From: Apus apus
Lineage: Eukaryota > Chordata > Aves > Apodiformes > Apodidae
Assembly (NCBI RefSeq): GCF_020740795.1
Contig: NC_067312.1
Coordinates: forward strand, 46,338,405 to 46,402,404
Direction of reading: 5' to 3'
Length of the DNA: 64,000 nucleotides
Shown: positions 50,781-61,635 of the stretch, one piece after another
Layout: the number at the start of each line of letters is the position of its first letter
How positions within the stretch are numbered: the first letter of the stretch is position 1
The notes under the pieces: model-generated
Databases searched by the model: none
The model's input: only the letters and a program-made list of their open reading frames with translations
Told to the model about the DNA's origin: nothing
Made by a program: the position numbers and the translations under genes

Positions 50781-50925
50781 AGAAAATGAATAGCCAATAC
50801 ATACGTCATGAAGTGCGGGGATGCGAAACTAGTGACCTGAGGAACTTCTGGGAAAAGACTATTGAACAACAAACTCGATATCTGCAAATTGAACAAGAAC
50901 GTCAGCGAAGAAGTGCTCTGACCAA
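50781..50925 (+). CDS. candidate coding exon, coiled-coil, weakly LRRC2-like
   Basis: A pyrimidine tract ending TTCTTTAG precedes AGAAAATG. An open frame of 47 codons follows, from ATG at 50786 to a possible GTGGGT donor after ACCAA; an alternative GTAGTT donor lies at 50930. The peptide is charged and helix-like (for example FWEKTIEQQTRY, then IEQERQRRSALTK), as expected for a coiled coil. From memory its WE...ER...SAL-K spacing resembles the N-terminal helix of LRRC2, which neighbours TDGF1 in mammals, but identity is low and the orientation would differ from human. No partner exons were found. It could be an internal exon of another gene or a chance exon. Confidence 0.35.
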
Positions 50926-53900
50926 GTGGGTAGTTTACATCTGGAAAGGTTATTTGAGTTTGAGTTTTAATTATGTTAGAAGAAAAGTTATACATATATT
51001 TAAGTTGTGCTATAAAGGTTGGAAATATTTTTCTTAGAGTTTTAGAAAATAATTAAAGCTTACCAAATGTGCATGTGGACATGTGTAAGCTATGGCTTCA
51101 CAGGATGAGAGAATAATTCAGTGTTGCTCAGTCTAAAGTGTGGATCTTTCTGAAGTTTTCAGGACAACTTGCCATGCAAGCATGTCTTGAACATCAAGTC
51201 TTATGTTCAGAGCAGAGCTAGCACAGATGTGTACCTGGCCCACTTTCTTTCTCTAAAGCCTGGTTTTCACAAGAATATAGTTTGAATTAATTAATATGAC
51301 TTAATTTGCACAAGGTAAATCCATAATAAAACAGACAGACCCAGTGTACTAACTGACCAAGGCGACCATCACCCTTAGCCAGATTTACCTCTATTAGTCT
51401 TACTTACTTTAATCAGCCACAATGAGAAAGACCAGTCTGCAGCAATATCAGCACAGTTCTATTTCACATGAGGTCTCCTTCAGCTGAAGGCACATGCAAA
51501 TATGACTATTTTGGCTTGAGATCATTCACTGATAAAGCATTTTTTTTCAAATCTTCCCTTATACCTCTCTCTTTAAATTGATGCTTGAAAATAAAACAAG
51601 AGCAAGGATGGCCTTGCACTAATAACCCTGAATGAGGAAACAATGGATTTAGTCTCTAGCATGTTTTAGCCATTTGTAACTAACCTACAGTCAACACCTC
51701 AATTCCTCAGCTGTGAAATTTCTGTGTTTTCTATCTGAGGCAGTCTTTCTGTGATACCTAGATACTACCAAAAAGTGAACAAAGTGCCACTTATCACCTA
51801 TAGCTGTCCAATACGGGTCTAACAGAAGTTTCAACATGTGCAGTGATTCCAAGCCAAATAGTGCTCAAGAGCCTCTATGCAGTATGTTTCAAAATTCATT
51901 TCTTAGAATGAGGGGAACTGGGGAAAGGTCGGATGTTGCAACCCAGCAGGTGGCAGCAAGCAATCTACAGTGGAGATGACAAGTTGCTCTGGCAGACAGA
52001 GGCACTTGAGGGAGGGCACACTGGAGACAAAGCTGAACCACAAAGATTAGGTGAGCCCTCACCAGGATTTAAGAGTTGATCTTGAGGTGCCTGCCAGTAG
52101 AGCACTCGATAGCAGCAGGACAGTTTGCATGACAACTGGGAAAAAGCATCTCAGTATAAATTGGTGGGCAACATGAAAGGCATAAACCTCTTCTCTGTAA
52201 AGACAGGACAAGCTGATCCATGTTTCTGTCCTTAGGCTCAGAAATGAATGGATGGAGAGGCTGGAAAAAAGGATAAAGATGCTGAGAACCCAACCTGATG
52301 ACTCATCCAGCTGAAGATCCTACACTCGTTACCTGTTTGGGGGGAAAAGAAAATTCTTTTGTAGGAAAGCATGAGGGTGTGACACAAAAGCTTAAGTCAG
52401 TTTTACTTTGTGGCTTAAATGAGCTATAATTAATTAACTGTCATTGTTAGAAGTTTCATATGTGAAATGCCTATTGCTGCTTTTAAAATTATGCATCCAT
52501 CCCTTCATTTGACAAATGGAGACTGAAGTACTCTGAAGTCCTCAAGTCTAATAAATCATGGTTCACTGAGCTGTAGATGCCTGGAAAAAGAGTTAACACA
52601 GTTGGTGTTCAGCAAAAGCATTTACTCAGCATTATATGTTTCTGTATAGACTCATTGGAATCTAACGAAGTTCTTTTCTTTCAAAATTGTTTAATTGATA
52701 GATGATATTTTAAAATATTTTTTTAACACAGCAGAGCCCAGCTCAGACTAAGGAAGAAGAACAAATAACGCCACACATGCCAGATCCCTAATGGAGCCTA
52801 ACTTGGCAGGAGTTAAAGATCCTAGCTGCCAGAGAAAAAAAGTCCATGAAGCTACTAATATGTATCCTGAGAAACAGGTTCTGTGAGTCACCAAGAAGAG
52901 TTGCTTAATCAGTTAACTCACATTATCTAAATTGGTATATTATATAAGAAAAGACAAAAAGAATAATTTTTTTGAGGTTGCTTCTGGTACCTCACTTTGC
53001 TTGTCTACAGCTAGACCAGTATCTTTGTTTCACAGAGAAGATTGATGCATTTTCACAACTGGCAGTTATCAGGAGTGATAGGCACAGTTTTCCTCAAACA
53101 CTTTTTCCCTCTAAGACCGAGTATATATTCCTTGACAACCAGTACCTTCACAAACATGGCAGGTTTCAACTTTCACATTCACCATTAGTAAAAAATGTTT
53201 CTAGTTCCCTTCCTAATGCTTCATGAAAATGGCATATTTCCTCCAACAGTATCAAAGAACTTCAGCAGACTGACGTAATAAAATTGCTTCCTTCTTAGGG
53301 TGACTGCTTTACTGCCACCAGAATGCTTGAGGTAATGTACTGCAAAATGGGTTGTTTTCAGCGTGCTAAAAATCTTTATCCTCGATCACTTAATCTTTTA
53401 GTCCCTTTTATAAGACTGTTTCACTACCTCTCTGGTAATTTATGTTGTTTCAAAGTAAAGAACATTTGAATTGCCAGTGGGGTCAGAAGGGAACTGAAGA
53501 AGGGCCTCTAGTTTTACAGTATTTAGAACATTTCTTCTTTAAAAAGAAAAATAAGATTTGAACTGGTATTTTCTCTCTATCCGTCACCTTTAAAATTCAC
53601 CTTTGTGTGTCTCAAGGTCAAACAAAAAAATTTATGGGAATTTAAACATGTAAATAATGTTTGGGAAGCCTGAGAAATCCATGAAAGCTTGCAAAAAAGG
53701 CCTCTGAACATGTACTCAGAAATCAAGACATCAACAGGTATGTATGACATTGAACTTGAAATCAGAGTTGTCTTGCCAGCTGAAAACAAAATCTGCCAAA
53801 CTGATGTTCTTCCATTTGGTCTTTTTTTAAATCAATTTGTAAAATGATATCAACTGTAAACATGCAGGATAACAGTATAACTATAATATAGCTGTGCTTG

Positions 53901-56192
53901 AATAAACAATTGCCATGTAAACATTCAACTTAATATTAGGTTTTAGTAAAAATTAAATTTATTGGAAAATTCCAGGTCACACGCTTCGACTGTCCCCTCA
54001 TCTGTCTGTGCCATATGCTTACTGAAGCTCTAAATGAACTCTATTATGAGATAGTATTGATTTTTATAACATTTTTTTGTAAAATTAGAGCTTGAATTGA
54101 ACTAAGAGAAACTTTTCATCCACTCCTTCATTGTGTAAGTGACTGCACAATGCACAAAACAAAGGGAATCAGAGCTGGCATATTTTAAAATTTAAAGAAT
54201 TTCCCTTCAAATAAGCTTTTCTTTCTGTCTCACATATTTAAGATCCTCCTTCTCTTGCCATAAGCAATTCAAAATGCGTAAAATTCATGAAGGCTCAGGA
54301 AGAAACATGTCAGGAAGTGACTGTCATCTGAGTCCCTGATTGCACATCTCGTATGATTGTCACTTAAGAATGTTTTCAAATAGGCCTCTATTAAGCTAGG
54401 ACACACCAAAATAATATATTTAAAATTATAAAAAGTAACTTATATTTTACAGCCTGTATCTATTCCAGCCCATGACCACGAGGAGTTCTGAAAACAGATT
54501 TCCAGAATTAAGCCAGTTTTCTTCTGAGCTTTGCAATTTCACCTTTAGTGTCTAGATGAATTATTTCAGGCCCAGGTTCCACAGCACTAGCTTTAGGACT
54601 CTAGGCCATGTAATCTTTATTTACCTAAGTGCTAGTAACATGCTTTGATACAAACATCTCTACTTTTGCAGGGGTAATCTACCTAGGTGTTTTGTAAATT
54701 ACCACTAAAAACGTAATACATATCCAGAGAAATAAATATAATCTAGAATCAATCAGCAAAAACAAAGAAGTGTGATAACAATAAAATTCAAATCTAAATG
54801 TCTTAATCAGGAGCTGGAATAGAATCCAAGATTAACATTATTCTGGCTATTTGAAAACACAAAAATATAAATGTTTAATTTACCTTGAGGTAATTTCTTA
54901 AGAGGAATTAAAAGGAGGAAAAAAACCCAAACCTAAATGGCAGTTTCTGTGAGACTTAGAAATGAGCCATACTGTTATAAAATGGAAGAGAACAACCTGA
55001 CCTTAGGGCTGGAAAAATCATAAGCTAAAAAATTGTAAAATCAGTGGGTTTTATAAAATCCTTGTGGTTAGAGAGTATGTATGAATGCTATTCAGACTAT
55101 TTTTCACAAATATGAAGTGCAGCATTCAGTTACACAAGTGAAACTTAATGACTGAAATATTCATAAAACAGTGCCTTGACTTCATTTCTCTTGATTTTTT
55201 AATTAATATTTTCACATTGGTTTTGAGTGTAACAAGAGATTTTTTAGTTATGCCAATCTAATTTTATTAGCTTTGTAATTAAAATGTAGTAGATACTTGC
55301 TACCTTCCTAACTTTCATTATTTTCCTTTTCTGTATACAGACACTGAGTAGCAAGAGAATGCATGTCAGTTTCTCATTGTGCATGCGTGGTAGGAATTTT
55401 TTGAAAAAGCTTGTAATTGAGACAAAAATCAAATGTAGTACCATCCTCTGAATCAAACACTAAATAATCTGGGCTCAAGTGCTTTTAAACAGTATTTATA
55501 GGAAGTATGTTGCATGTTAACTCAAGAGTAACAGATACTCCGTTTTAGCAGTATTAATGATCCATCTAGCATATGGATAAGGGCTGATAGCTGTGAAGAA
55601 CAATTCTATCAGTAACTTAACAGACTTTTTTGCAATTTACCCTTAACTGAGACAGTTTAAATACAATCATTTGCTCAGAGATGTTTCCCAATCAATGTCC
55701 TTTTGTAACCAAGGAGCTCCTCTTTGAAGCAGTCTAACTAAAGACCAAATAAGTTTAACTCAGCTGCTGCAGCCATGTTTTGAATTTGAACAACTGATGC
55801 AAGTCAGGCAAAAGGCAAGATATCTTTTAAGTAGGATGATAGAGGAAAATCAGGGAGATGGTACAGCCATGCCCAGCTGAAGCCCCCCAGCTCTGCACCA
55901 GCAGAGTTTCTACAGTGAAGCCTAGCCTGCTGACCAGTGCAGGATCACCCAGCAGACTGTCTTCAGCGTGACACTCAAGGGTTCCCTACTACACAACCAC
56001 TTCTTATCTATGCAGCTATGCCTCTTCAGGATTCTGGATGCATTCATTGAAGAGGAGGTGAATCTATTGGTCAGTTCTGAGGTGCCTGAGGCTATTAGGA
56101 TGGAGAGAAATCCACCATACAATACCAGGTTGACCAAACATGGTCTGTTTTTATTGTAGTGTTAAGTATATATAAGTTACTTTGCACTATAT
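50926..56192. other. intergenic or intronic DNA, no supported exon
   Basis: AT-rich sequence with no recognised repeat family. If the exon at 50781 is real, this may be its intron. The plus-strand open frame at 52972-53226 has no known motif. Confidence 0.4.
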
Positions 56193-56285
56193 AGAATCAC
56201 AGAATCATAGAATCATAGAATCCTAGGGGTTGGAAGGGACCTCAAAAGATCATCTAGTCCAACCCCCCTGCCAGAGCAGGGTCAC

Positions 56286-59087
56286 CTAGAGCACATCACA
56301 CAGGAATGCGTCCAGGCGGGTTTTGAATGTCTCCAGTGAAGAAGACTCCACAACCTCTCTGGGCACCCTGTTCCAGTGCTCTGTCACTCTCACAGTAAAA
56401 AAAATTTTTCTGATATTCACCTTAAACCTCCTATGCTCCAGTTTGTATCCATTACTCCTTGTCCTATCATTGGTCATCACTGAAAAAAGCTTAACTCCAT
56501 CTTCTTGACACTCACCCTTTACGTACTTGTAGACATTGATGAGGTCACCCCTCAGTCTCCTTTTCTCCAAACTAAAGAGACCCAGCTCCCTCAGCCTTTC
56601 CTCATAAGGGAGATGTTCCACTCCCTTAATCATCTTTGTGGCTCTGCACTGGACTCTTTCCAGCAGTTCCCTCTCCTTCCTGAACTGAGGGGCCCAGAAC
56701 TGGACACAATACTCCAGATGCGGCCTCACCAAGGCAGAATAGAGGGGGAGGAGAACTTCCCTTGACCGACTAACCACACCCTTTCTAATGCACCCCAGGA
56801 TGCCATTGGCCTTCTTAGCCACAAGGGCACACTGCTGGCTCATGGTCAACCTCCTGTCTACCAGGACCCCCAGGTCCCTTTTACCTACACTGCTCTCCAG
56901 CAGGTCAGCCCCCAACCTGTACTGGTACATGGTGTTATTCTTCCCCAAATGCAAAACTCTACACTTGCCCTTGTTGAACTTCATCAGGTTTTTCCCTGCC
57001 CAAGTCTCCAGCCTGTCTAGGTCTCTCTGAATGGCAGCACAGCCTTCTGGTGTGTCAGCCACTCCTCCCAGCTTGGTGTCATCAGCAAACTTGCTGAGGG
57101 TACATTCTGTACCCTCATCCAGGTCGTTGATGAAGATGTTGAACCACACCAGTCCCAATACTGACCCCTGAGGGACTCCACTAGTCACAGGCCTCCAACT
57201 AGATTCTGCCCCATTGACTACAACTCTCTGACTTCTTCCTTTCAACCAGTTCTTGATCCACCTGACTACCTGATCACCAAACCCATACTTGATCAACTTA
57301 TCTACAAGGATGCTGTGGGAGACGGTGTCAAATGCTTTACTGAAATCAAGATAGACCACATCCACCGCTCTACCATCATCTATCCACCTCGTAATTTCCT
57401 CATAGAAGGCTATAAGGTTAGTCAAACATGACTTGCCCTTGGTAAAACCATGTTGACTGCTCTTGATGACCCCCATGTCCTTGATATGCCTAGAGATAGT
57501 GCCAAGGACAAGTTGTTCCATCACCTTTCCAGGGATGGAGGTGAGGCTGACCGGTCTATAGTTACCTGGGTCCTCCTTCTTGCCCTTCTTGTAGACTGGA
57601 GTGACATTTGCTATCCTCCAGTCCCCAGGCACCTCTCCTGTTACCCATGACTTACCGAAGATGATGGAGAGTGGACTAGCAATGACCTCCGCCAGCTCCC
57701 TCAGCACCCTTGGATGCATTCCATCCGGACCCATCGATTTATGGATGTCCAGATTACTCAGCTGATCCCTAACCCAATCCTCATCTACCTTGGCAAACTC
57801 CTCCTTTATCTTGACTTCTTCTGGGGCTATATGAAACTGAGGCTCATGGGGAAAGCCTGCAGGAGTAAAGACAGAGGCAAAGAAGGCATTCAGCACCTCT
57901 GCCTTCTTTATATCCTCTGTCACCAGGGCTCCCACCTCATTCAACAGTGGGCCTATATTGCCTCTAGTGTTAGTTTTGTCAACTATGTATTTGAAAAAGC
58001 CCTTTCTATTATCCTTAACCCGACTTGCAATGTTAAGTTCCAAGGAGGCCTTAGCTTTCCTAGTTGCCTCCCTACATCCTCTGACAACAGTCCTATATTC
58101 CTCCCAAGTGACCAGCCCCTCCTTCCATGATCTATAGATTTTCCTTTTCCACTTGAGTTTGCCCAGCAGTTCCTTTTTTAACCATGCTGGTCTCCTAGCT
58201 CCCATACTAGATTTTCTACCCATTGGGACACACTGATCCTGTGCTTGCAAGAAGTGGTCCTTGAATGTTGACCAGCTATCTTGAGCCCCTTTACCTTCTA
58301 GCACCCTGTCCCATGGGACTTCCCTTAACAATTGATTGAGGAGGCCGAAGTTTGCTCTGTGGAAGTCCAGGGTTCTGGTCCTGCTGGGTATTCTGTTCCT
58401 CCCACACAGGATCCTGAACTCCACCATCTCGTGGTCACTGCAGCCAAGGCTGCCATTGACCACCACTGCTTCAACAAGGCCCTCCTTGTTGGTGAGCACA
58501 AGATCCAGCAGCACTCCTCTTCTAGTCGGCTTGTCCACCATTTGCATTAAGAAGTTGTCATCAATGCACTGGAAGAACCTCCTAGACTGTGAAAGGCTGG
58601 CTGTGTAAGTCTTCCAGCAGATATCGGGGTAGTTAAAATCTCCCATGAGGACCAAGGACTGTAGTTGTGAGGCTGCTTTCAGCTGCCTGTAGAAAGCCTC
58701 ATCAACTTCCTCATCTTGATCAGGAGGTCTGTAGTAGACCCCCACAACTGCATCACCCATACCACCCTGCCCTTTAATTCTTACCCACAGACTTTCAACT
58801 TGCCCCTCATCAGCCCCTGCACAAAACTCAATACATTCTAGTTGCTCTCTCACATAAAGAGCAACTCCACCACCTCGCTTCACCGACCGATCTTTCCTAA
58901 AAAGCACATACCCATCCATGGCCACATTCAAGTCGTGTGAGCTGTCCCACCATATCTCTGTTATTGCTACCAGATCATAACCCTTAGACTGCACACAGAC
59001 CTCTAATTCTTCCTGTATATTCCCCATGCTGCGTGCATTGGTGTACAGGCATTTCAGGAAGCAAGCAGAGCACACTGGTGGGACCAA
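56286..59087 (-). CDS. CR1 ORF2: endonuclease and reverse transcriptase
   Basis: An open frame of 933 codons, numbered here from a TTG at 59085-59087. ORF2 nicks target DNA and copies its own RNA by target-primed reverse transcription in the nucleus. The endonuclease (about 11-230) keeps TNARS (16-20), E44 in ITEIWW, YYRPP (118-122), GDFN (149-152) and SDH (217-219). The reverse transcriptase (about 440-720) keeps DFSKAFDT (581-588), SGVPQGS (636-642) and FADD (667-670). The C-terminal region ends in the conserved HWNR and SSLETFK blocks. No stop or frameshift interrupts it. The frame stays open upstream to 59174 without an ATG. The first ATG is codon 21 (59025-59027), just after the TNARS block, so the usual start appears to be mutated. 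It may not be translated as is. Confidence 0.9.
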   Translation of the reverse strand: MVPPVCSACFLKCLYTNARSMGNIQEELEVCVQSKGYDLVAITEIWWDSSHDLNVAMDGYVLFRKDRSVKRGGGVALYVREQLECIEFCAGADEGQVESLWVRIKGQGGMGDAVVGVYYRPPDQDEEVDEAFYRQLKAASQLQSLVLMGDFNYPDICWKTYTASLSQSRRFFQCIDDNFLMQMVDKPTRRGVLLDLVLTNKEGLVEAVVVNGSLGCSDHEMVEFRILCGRNRIPSRTRTLDFHRANFGLLNQLLREVPWDRVLEGKGAQDSWSTFKDHFLQAQDQCVPMGRKSSMGARRPAWLKKELLGKLKWKRKIYRSWKEGLVTWEEYRTVVRGCREATRKAKASLELNIASRVKDNRKGFFKYIVDKTNTRGNIGPLLNEVGALVTEDIKKAEVLNAFFASVFTPAGFPHEPQFHIAPEEVKIKEEFAKVDEDWVRDQLSNLDIHKSMGPDGMHPRVLRELAEVIASPLSIIFGKSWVTGEVPGDWRIANVTPVYKKGKKEDPGNYRPVSLTSIPGKVMEQLVLGTISRHIKDMGVIKSSQHGFTKGKSCLTNLIAFYEEITRWIDDGRAVDVVYLDFSKAFDTVSHSILVDKLIKYGFGDQVVRWIKNWLKGRSQRVVVNGAESSWRPVTSGVPQGSVLGLVWFNIFINDLDEGTECTLSKFADDTKLGGVADTPEGCAAIQRDLDRLETWAGKNLMKFNKGKCRVLHLGKNNTMYQYRLGADLLESSVGKRDLGVLVDRRLTMSQQCALVAKKANGILGCIRKGVVSRSREVLLPLYSALVRPHLEYCVQFWAPQFRKERELLERVQCRATKMIKGVEHLPYEERLRELGLFSLEKRRLRGDLINVYKYVKGECQEDGVKLFSVMTNDRTRSNGYKLEHRRFKVNIRKIFFTVRVTEHWNRVPREVVESSSLETFKTRLDAFLCDVL

Positions 59088-59180
59088 ATCCTCCTTAGAC
59101 CACTTTTCCTTCAGGCCCTGGTATGTTCCTCTTGGGCTTGTCCCTAACAGACCCAGTTTTCTCCCCTTCCCCCTTCACAT

Positions 59181-59895
59181 CTAGTTTAAAGCTCTCTCAA
59201 TGAGCCCTGCTAAGTCCTGCCCCAAAAGCCTTTTCCCCCTCTGGGACAGGTGCATCCCACCTGCCACCATCAGGCCAGGTGTCTCATAGAGCAGCCCATG
59301 ATCAAAAAAACCAAAGCCCTGCCTTTGGCACCAGTCTCGTAGCCATTCATTGATCAGTAAACTCTTCCTGTTTACCTCTCCACCCATTCTTGAAGGAGGT
59401 ATGGAGGCAAACACTACCTGCACTCCAGACCCCCTAACTAGCCGTCCCAGGGCCCTGAAATCTCTTCATTGCCCTTACATTTCTTGTAATAATTTTGTCA
59501 CTGCCAACCTGAAAAATCAGCAGTGGGTAGTAATCGGAGGAATTTACAAGATTAGGGAGTTTCCTTTTAACATCTCTAATCTGAGCCCCAGGGAGGCAGC
59601 AGACCTCCCTGTGGGGTGGGTCTGGTCAACAGATGGGCCCTTCTGTTCCCCTCAGAAGGGAGTCTCCCACAATTACCCTCCTTTCCTTCTTAGTTGAAGA
59701 AGTCCTAAGGCGTGGGGCTGAGCGACAAGTCCTAGGTGCTTCACTAGACAGATCTATCACTCCAACTTAATTTGCCTGTCCCTGAAGTTCCAAGGCCTCA
59801 TACCTATTCTTCAAGGGCAATTCGGAGGGCGGAGGAGGTTGGGAGGGTTTTTGCTTGCCTCTCCAAGAACGGACCTCCCTCCATTCCTCCAGGCC
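59181..59895 (-). pseudogene. CR1 ORF1 remnant (esterase-like C-terminus), disrupted
   Basis: ORF1 of CR1 encodes an RNA-binding/esterase-type protein. Here only its C-terminal part remains. The frame carries a GDSL-like block (VIVGDSLLRGTE, near 59653-59670) and a possible catalytic-His block (GGMHLSQRGKRLL). It ends with TAG at 59181-59183, next to the start of the ORF2 open frame. It is broken by a TAA at 59767-59769, a TGA at 59626-59628 and a one-base shift near 59458-59470. The last 80 codons (59181-59423) remain open. So ORF1 is dead while ORF2 is open. Confidence 0.8.
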
Positions 59896-60874
59896 ACCTT
59901 TGAGATTTTAATCCCATGATACACAAGCAAGGTGAAAGACAAACCCAGCAACACAGAGCTCACTGCATAAACAGAACAGAAACAAAGGAGAGGGGCTGGA
60001 AAGATGGGCCACAGCCAGAAGCCAGGGAAGAGCCATGATACCTGGGTTGAGTATGAAGTGAAGGTCCAGTTTTCCATAAAGTTAATGTGATCCATATACA
60101 TAGTAACCATTGCTCCAGCTGGAACTGAAATCCACAGATAGTTTCTTCTAACAAATAGGTATGAAAAATGAAAGCATCCTGAATCAATCCATGAAAGGTG
60201 CCATAGCTGTGTCAAAATACACTGCACGTCAACTACTCGTGTACCTGGATTCTCACCATAAATGCCTGAGGAAAATGAAGAGTCAAATGCCACTGGGACT
60301 CCACATTCATTAAGAGAACTGGGAGATTATTGAGCCTGGAGAAGCAGGATATATATTTTGGGGCAGAGAAGTTAAAGAAGGTGAAGAAGATGTAATGTCT
60401 TAAGCATTAAGAAATTCAGTCAAAAGCCTAATACTGATTACAGGTTTTACTGTTTTGAACTCACATTCTCACTTTTCTGTGTTATACATGGAGCCTCTCC
60501 CAGATATCAGTGCTGGTGTTAGCTCAGCCACATGCACATTAACCACACATGATATGCTGTAAATGTTCAGTGAATAGTGAGATACACTAGAGATAGATCT
60601 AGACCTTAAGGCATGGTGTTGTGTGAGGCTTTCTATACTCAGTTAAGGTATTTCACCATGCTAAAATATGCAGCCACTCTCTTCATAAAAAGGACTCAGG
60701 TTGGGTCAAATTTACTTAAACCCTACAAGCAGGAGTGGTAAGAGACTTCTGAAGTTTCAAAGCTGATGGGGAAAGCTCATTACAAAGTATGCCAAAATAT
60801 ATATTGCTTTTTGAACAGCCTCTGAATTTACAGATCTGAATTTATCCCCCTTAGGATGAGAATCCCATTCTGAG
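59896..60874. other. flank of the CR1 element, no supported gene
   Basis: A minus-strand open frame at 59811-60293 (160 codons) runs from here into the CR1 5' part in a frame that is not that of ORF1. It contains hydrophobic stretches (for example YAVSSVLLGLSFTLLVYHG) but no recognised family motif. It could be chance, or an older unknown repeat. Confidence 0.35.
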
Positions 60875-61635
60875 AGTAGCCCAGGGCAATCCCCACTATT
60901 ATCAGTACAGAGTGGGGGATGAGTGGTTTGGGAGCAGTCCTATGTAGAAGATCTTGGGGATACTGGTGGATTAAAAATTGGACATGAGCTGCAACACATA
61001 CTTGCAACCCATGAAGTCAATCCTATCCTCCACTCCATCAAAAGGAGCATGGTCAGCAGAGTGAGGGAAGTGACTCTGTCCCTCTACTCCACTCTCATGA
61101 GACTCCACTTGGAGTCCTCCATCTGAGGTTTCCATACAAAAGAGACATGACCTTGTTTGAGTAGGTCCAGGGAAGAGCCACAAAAATTATCAGAGGGCTG
61201 GAACACCTCATCTATGGAGAAAGGCTGAGAGAGTTGGGGTTGCTCAGCCTGGAGAGGAGAAGGCTTCCAGGAGACTCTTCTTTAAGGTTTTCAATATATA
61301 AAGGGGGCTTATGAGAAAGATGGAGGAAGACTTTCTAGCGGAGTCTAGTGACAGAACAAAGGGTAACAGTTTAAAACTGAAAACTTAGATTTAGCATAAG
61401 GAGGAAATTTTCTATGCTGAGGGTGGTGAGACACTGGAACAGGTTCTCCAGAGAAGCTGCTGATGCCGCAGCATGGGAAGTGTTCAAGGTCAGATTGGAT
61501 GGGGCTTTGAGCAACCCAATCTAGTGAAAGACATCCCTGCCCATGGCAAGGGGATTGGCCTAGACAATCTTTAAAGGTTCCTTCCAATCCAAACCGTTTT
61601 GTAATGCTGTGATTCTGTGATTTTCTGACTCTATA
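60875..61635 (+). mobile_element. CR1 3'-end fragment (plus)
   Basis: A decayed CR1 copy starts near the block that reads YQYRLG in the intact ORF2. It includes forms of the [15 protein letters not shown] and [10 protein letters not shown] blocks and ends in an ATTCTGTG tail at about 61610-61635. Several stops and shifts make it non-functional. Confidence 0.8.

Larger units (their letters stand above)
56193..59895 (-). mobile_element. near-complete CR1 retrotransposon, 5'-truncated
   Basis: About 3.7 kb in minus orientation. The 3' tail at 56193-56222 consists of ATTCTATG-type octamers, preceded by the conserved GGACTAGATGATCTTTTGAG. It contains the 3' UTR, an open ORF2, and the C-terminal part of ORF1. 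CR1 elements are typically about 4.5 kb, so the 5' UTR and start of ORF1 are missing. The 5' edge is set where the ORF1-like reading ends, and is uncertain by tens of bases. It is the best-preserved element in the window. Confidence 0.93.

Noticed and set aside
56323-58608. Plus-strand open frames of 60-138 codons across the CR1
   Set aside because: They are antisense shadows of CR1 ORF2.
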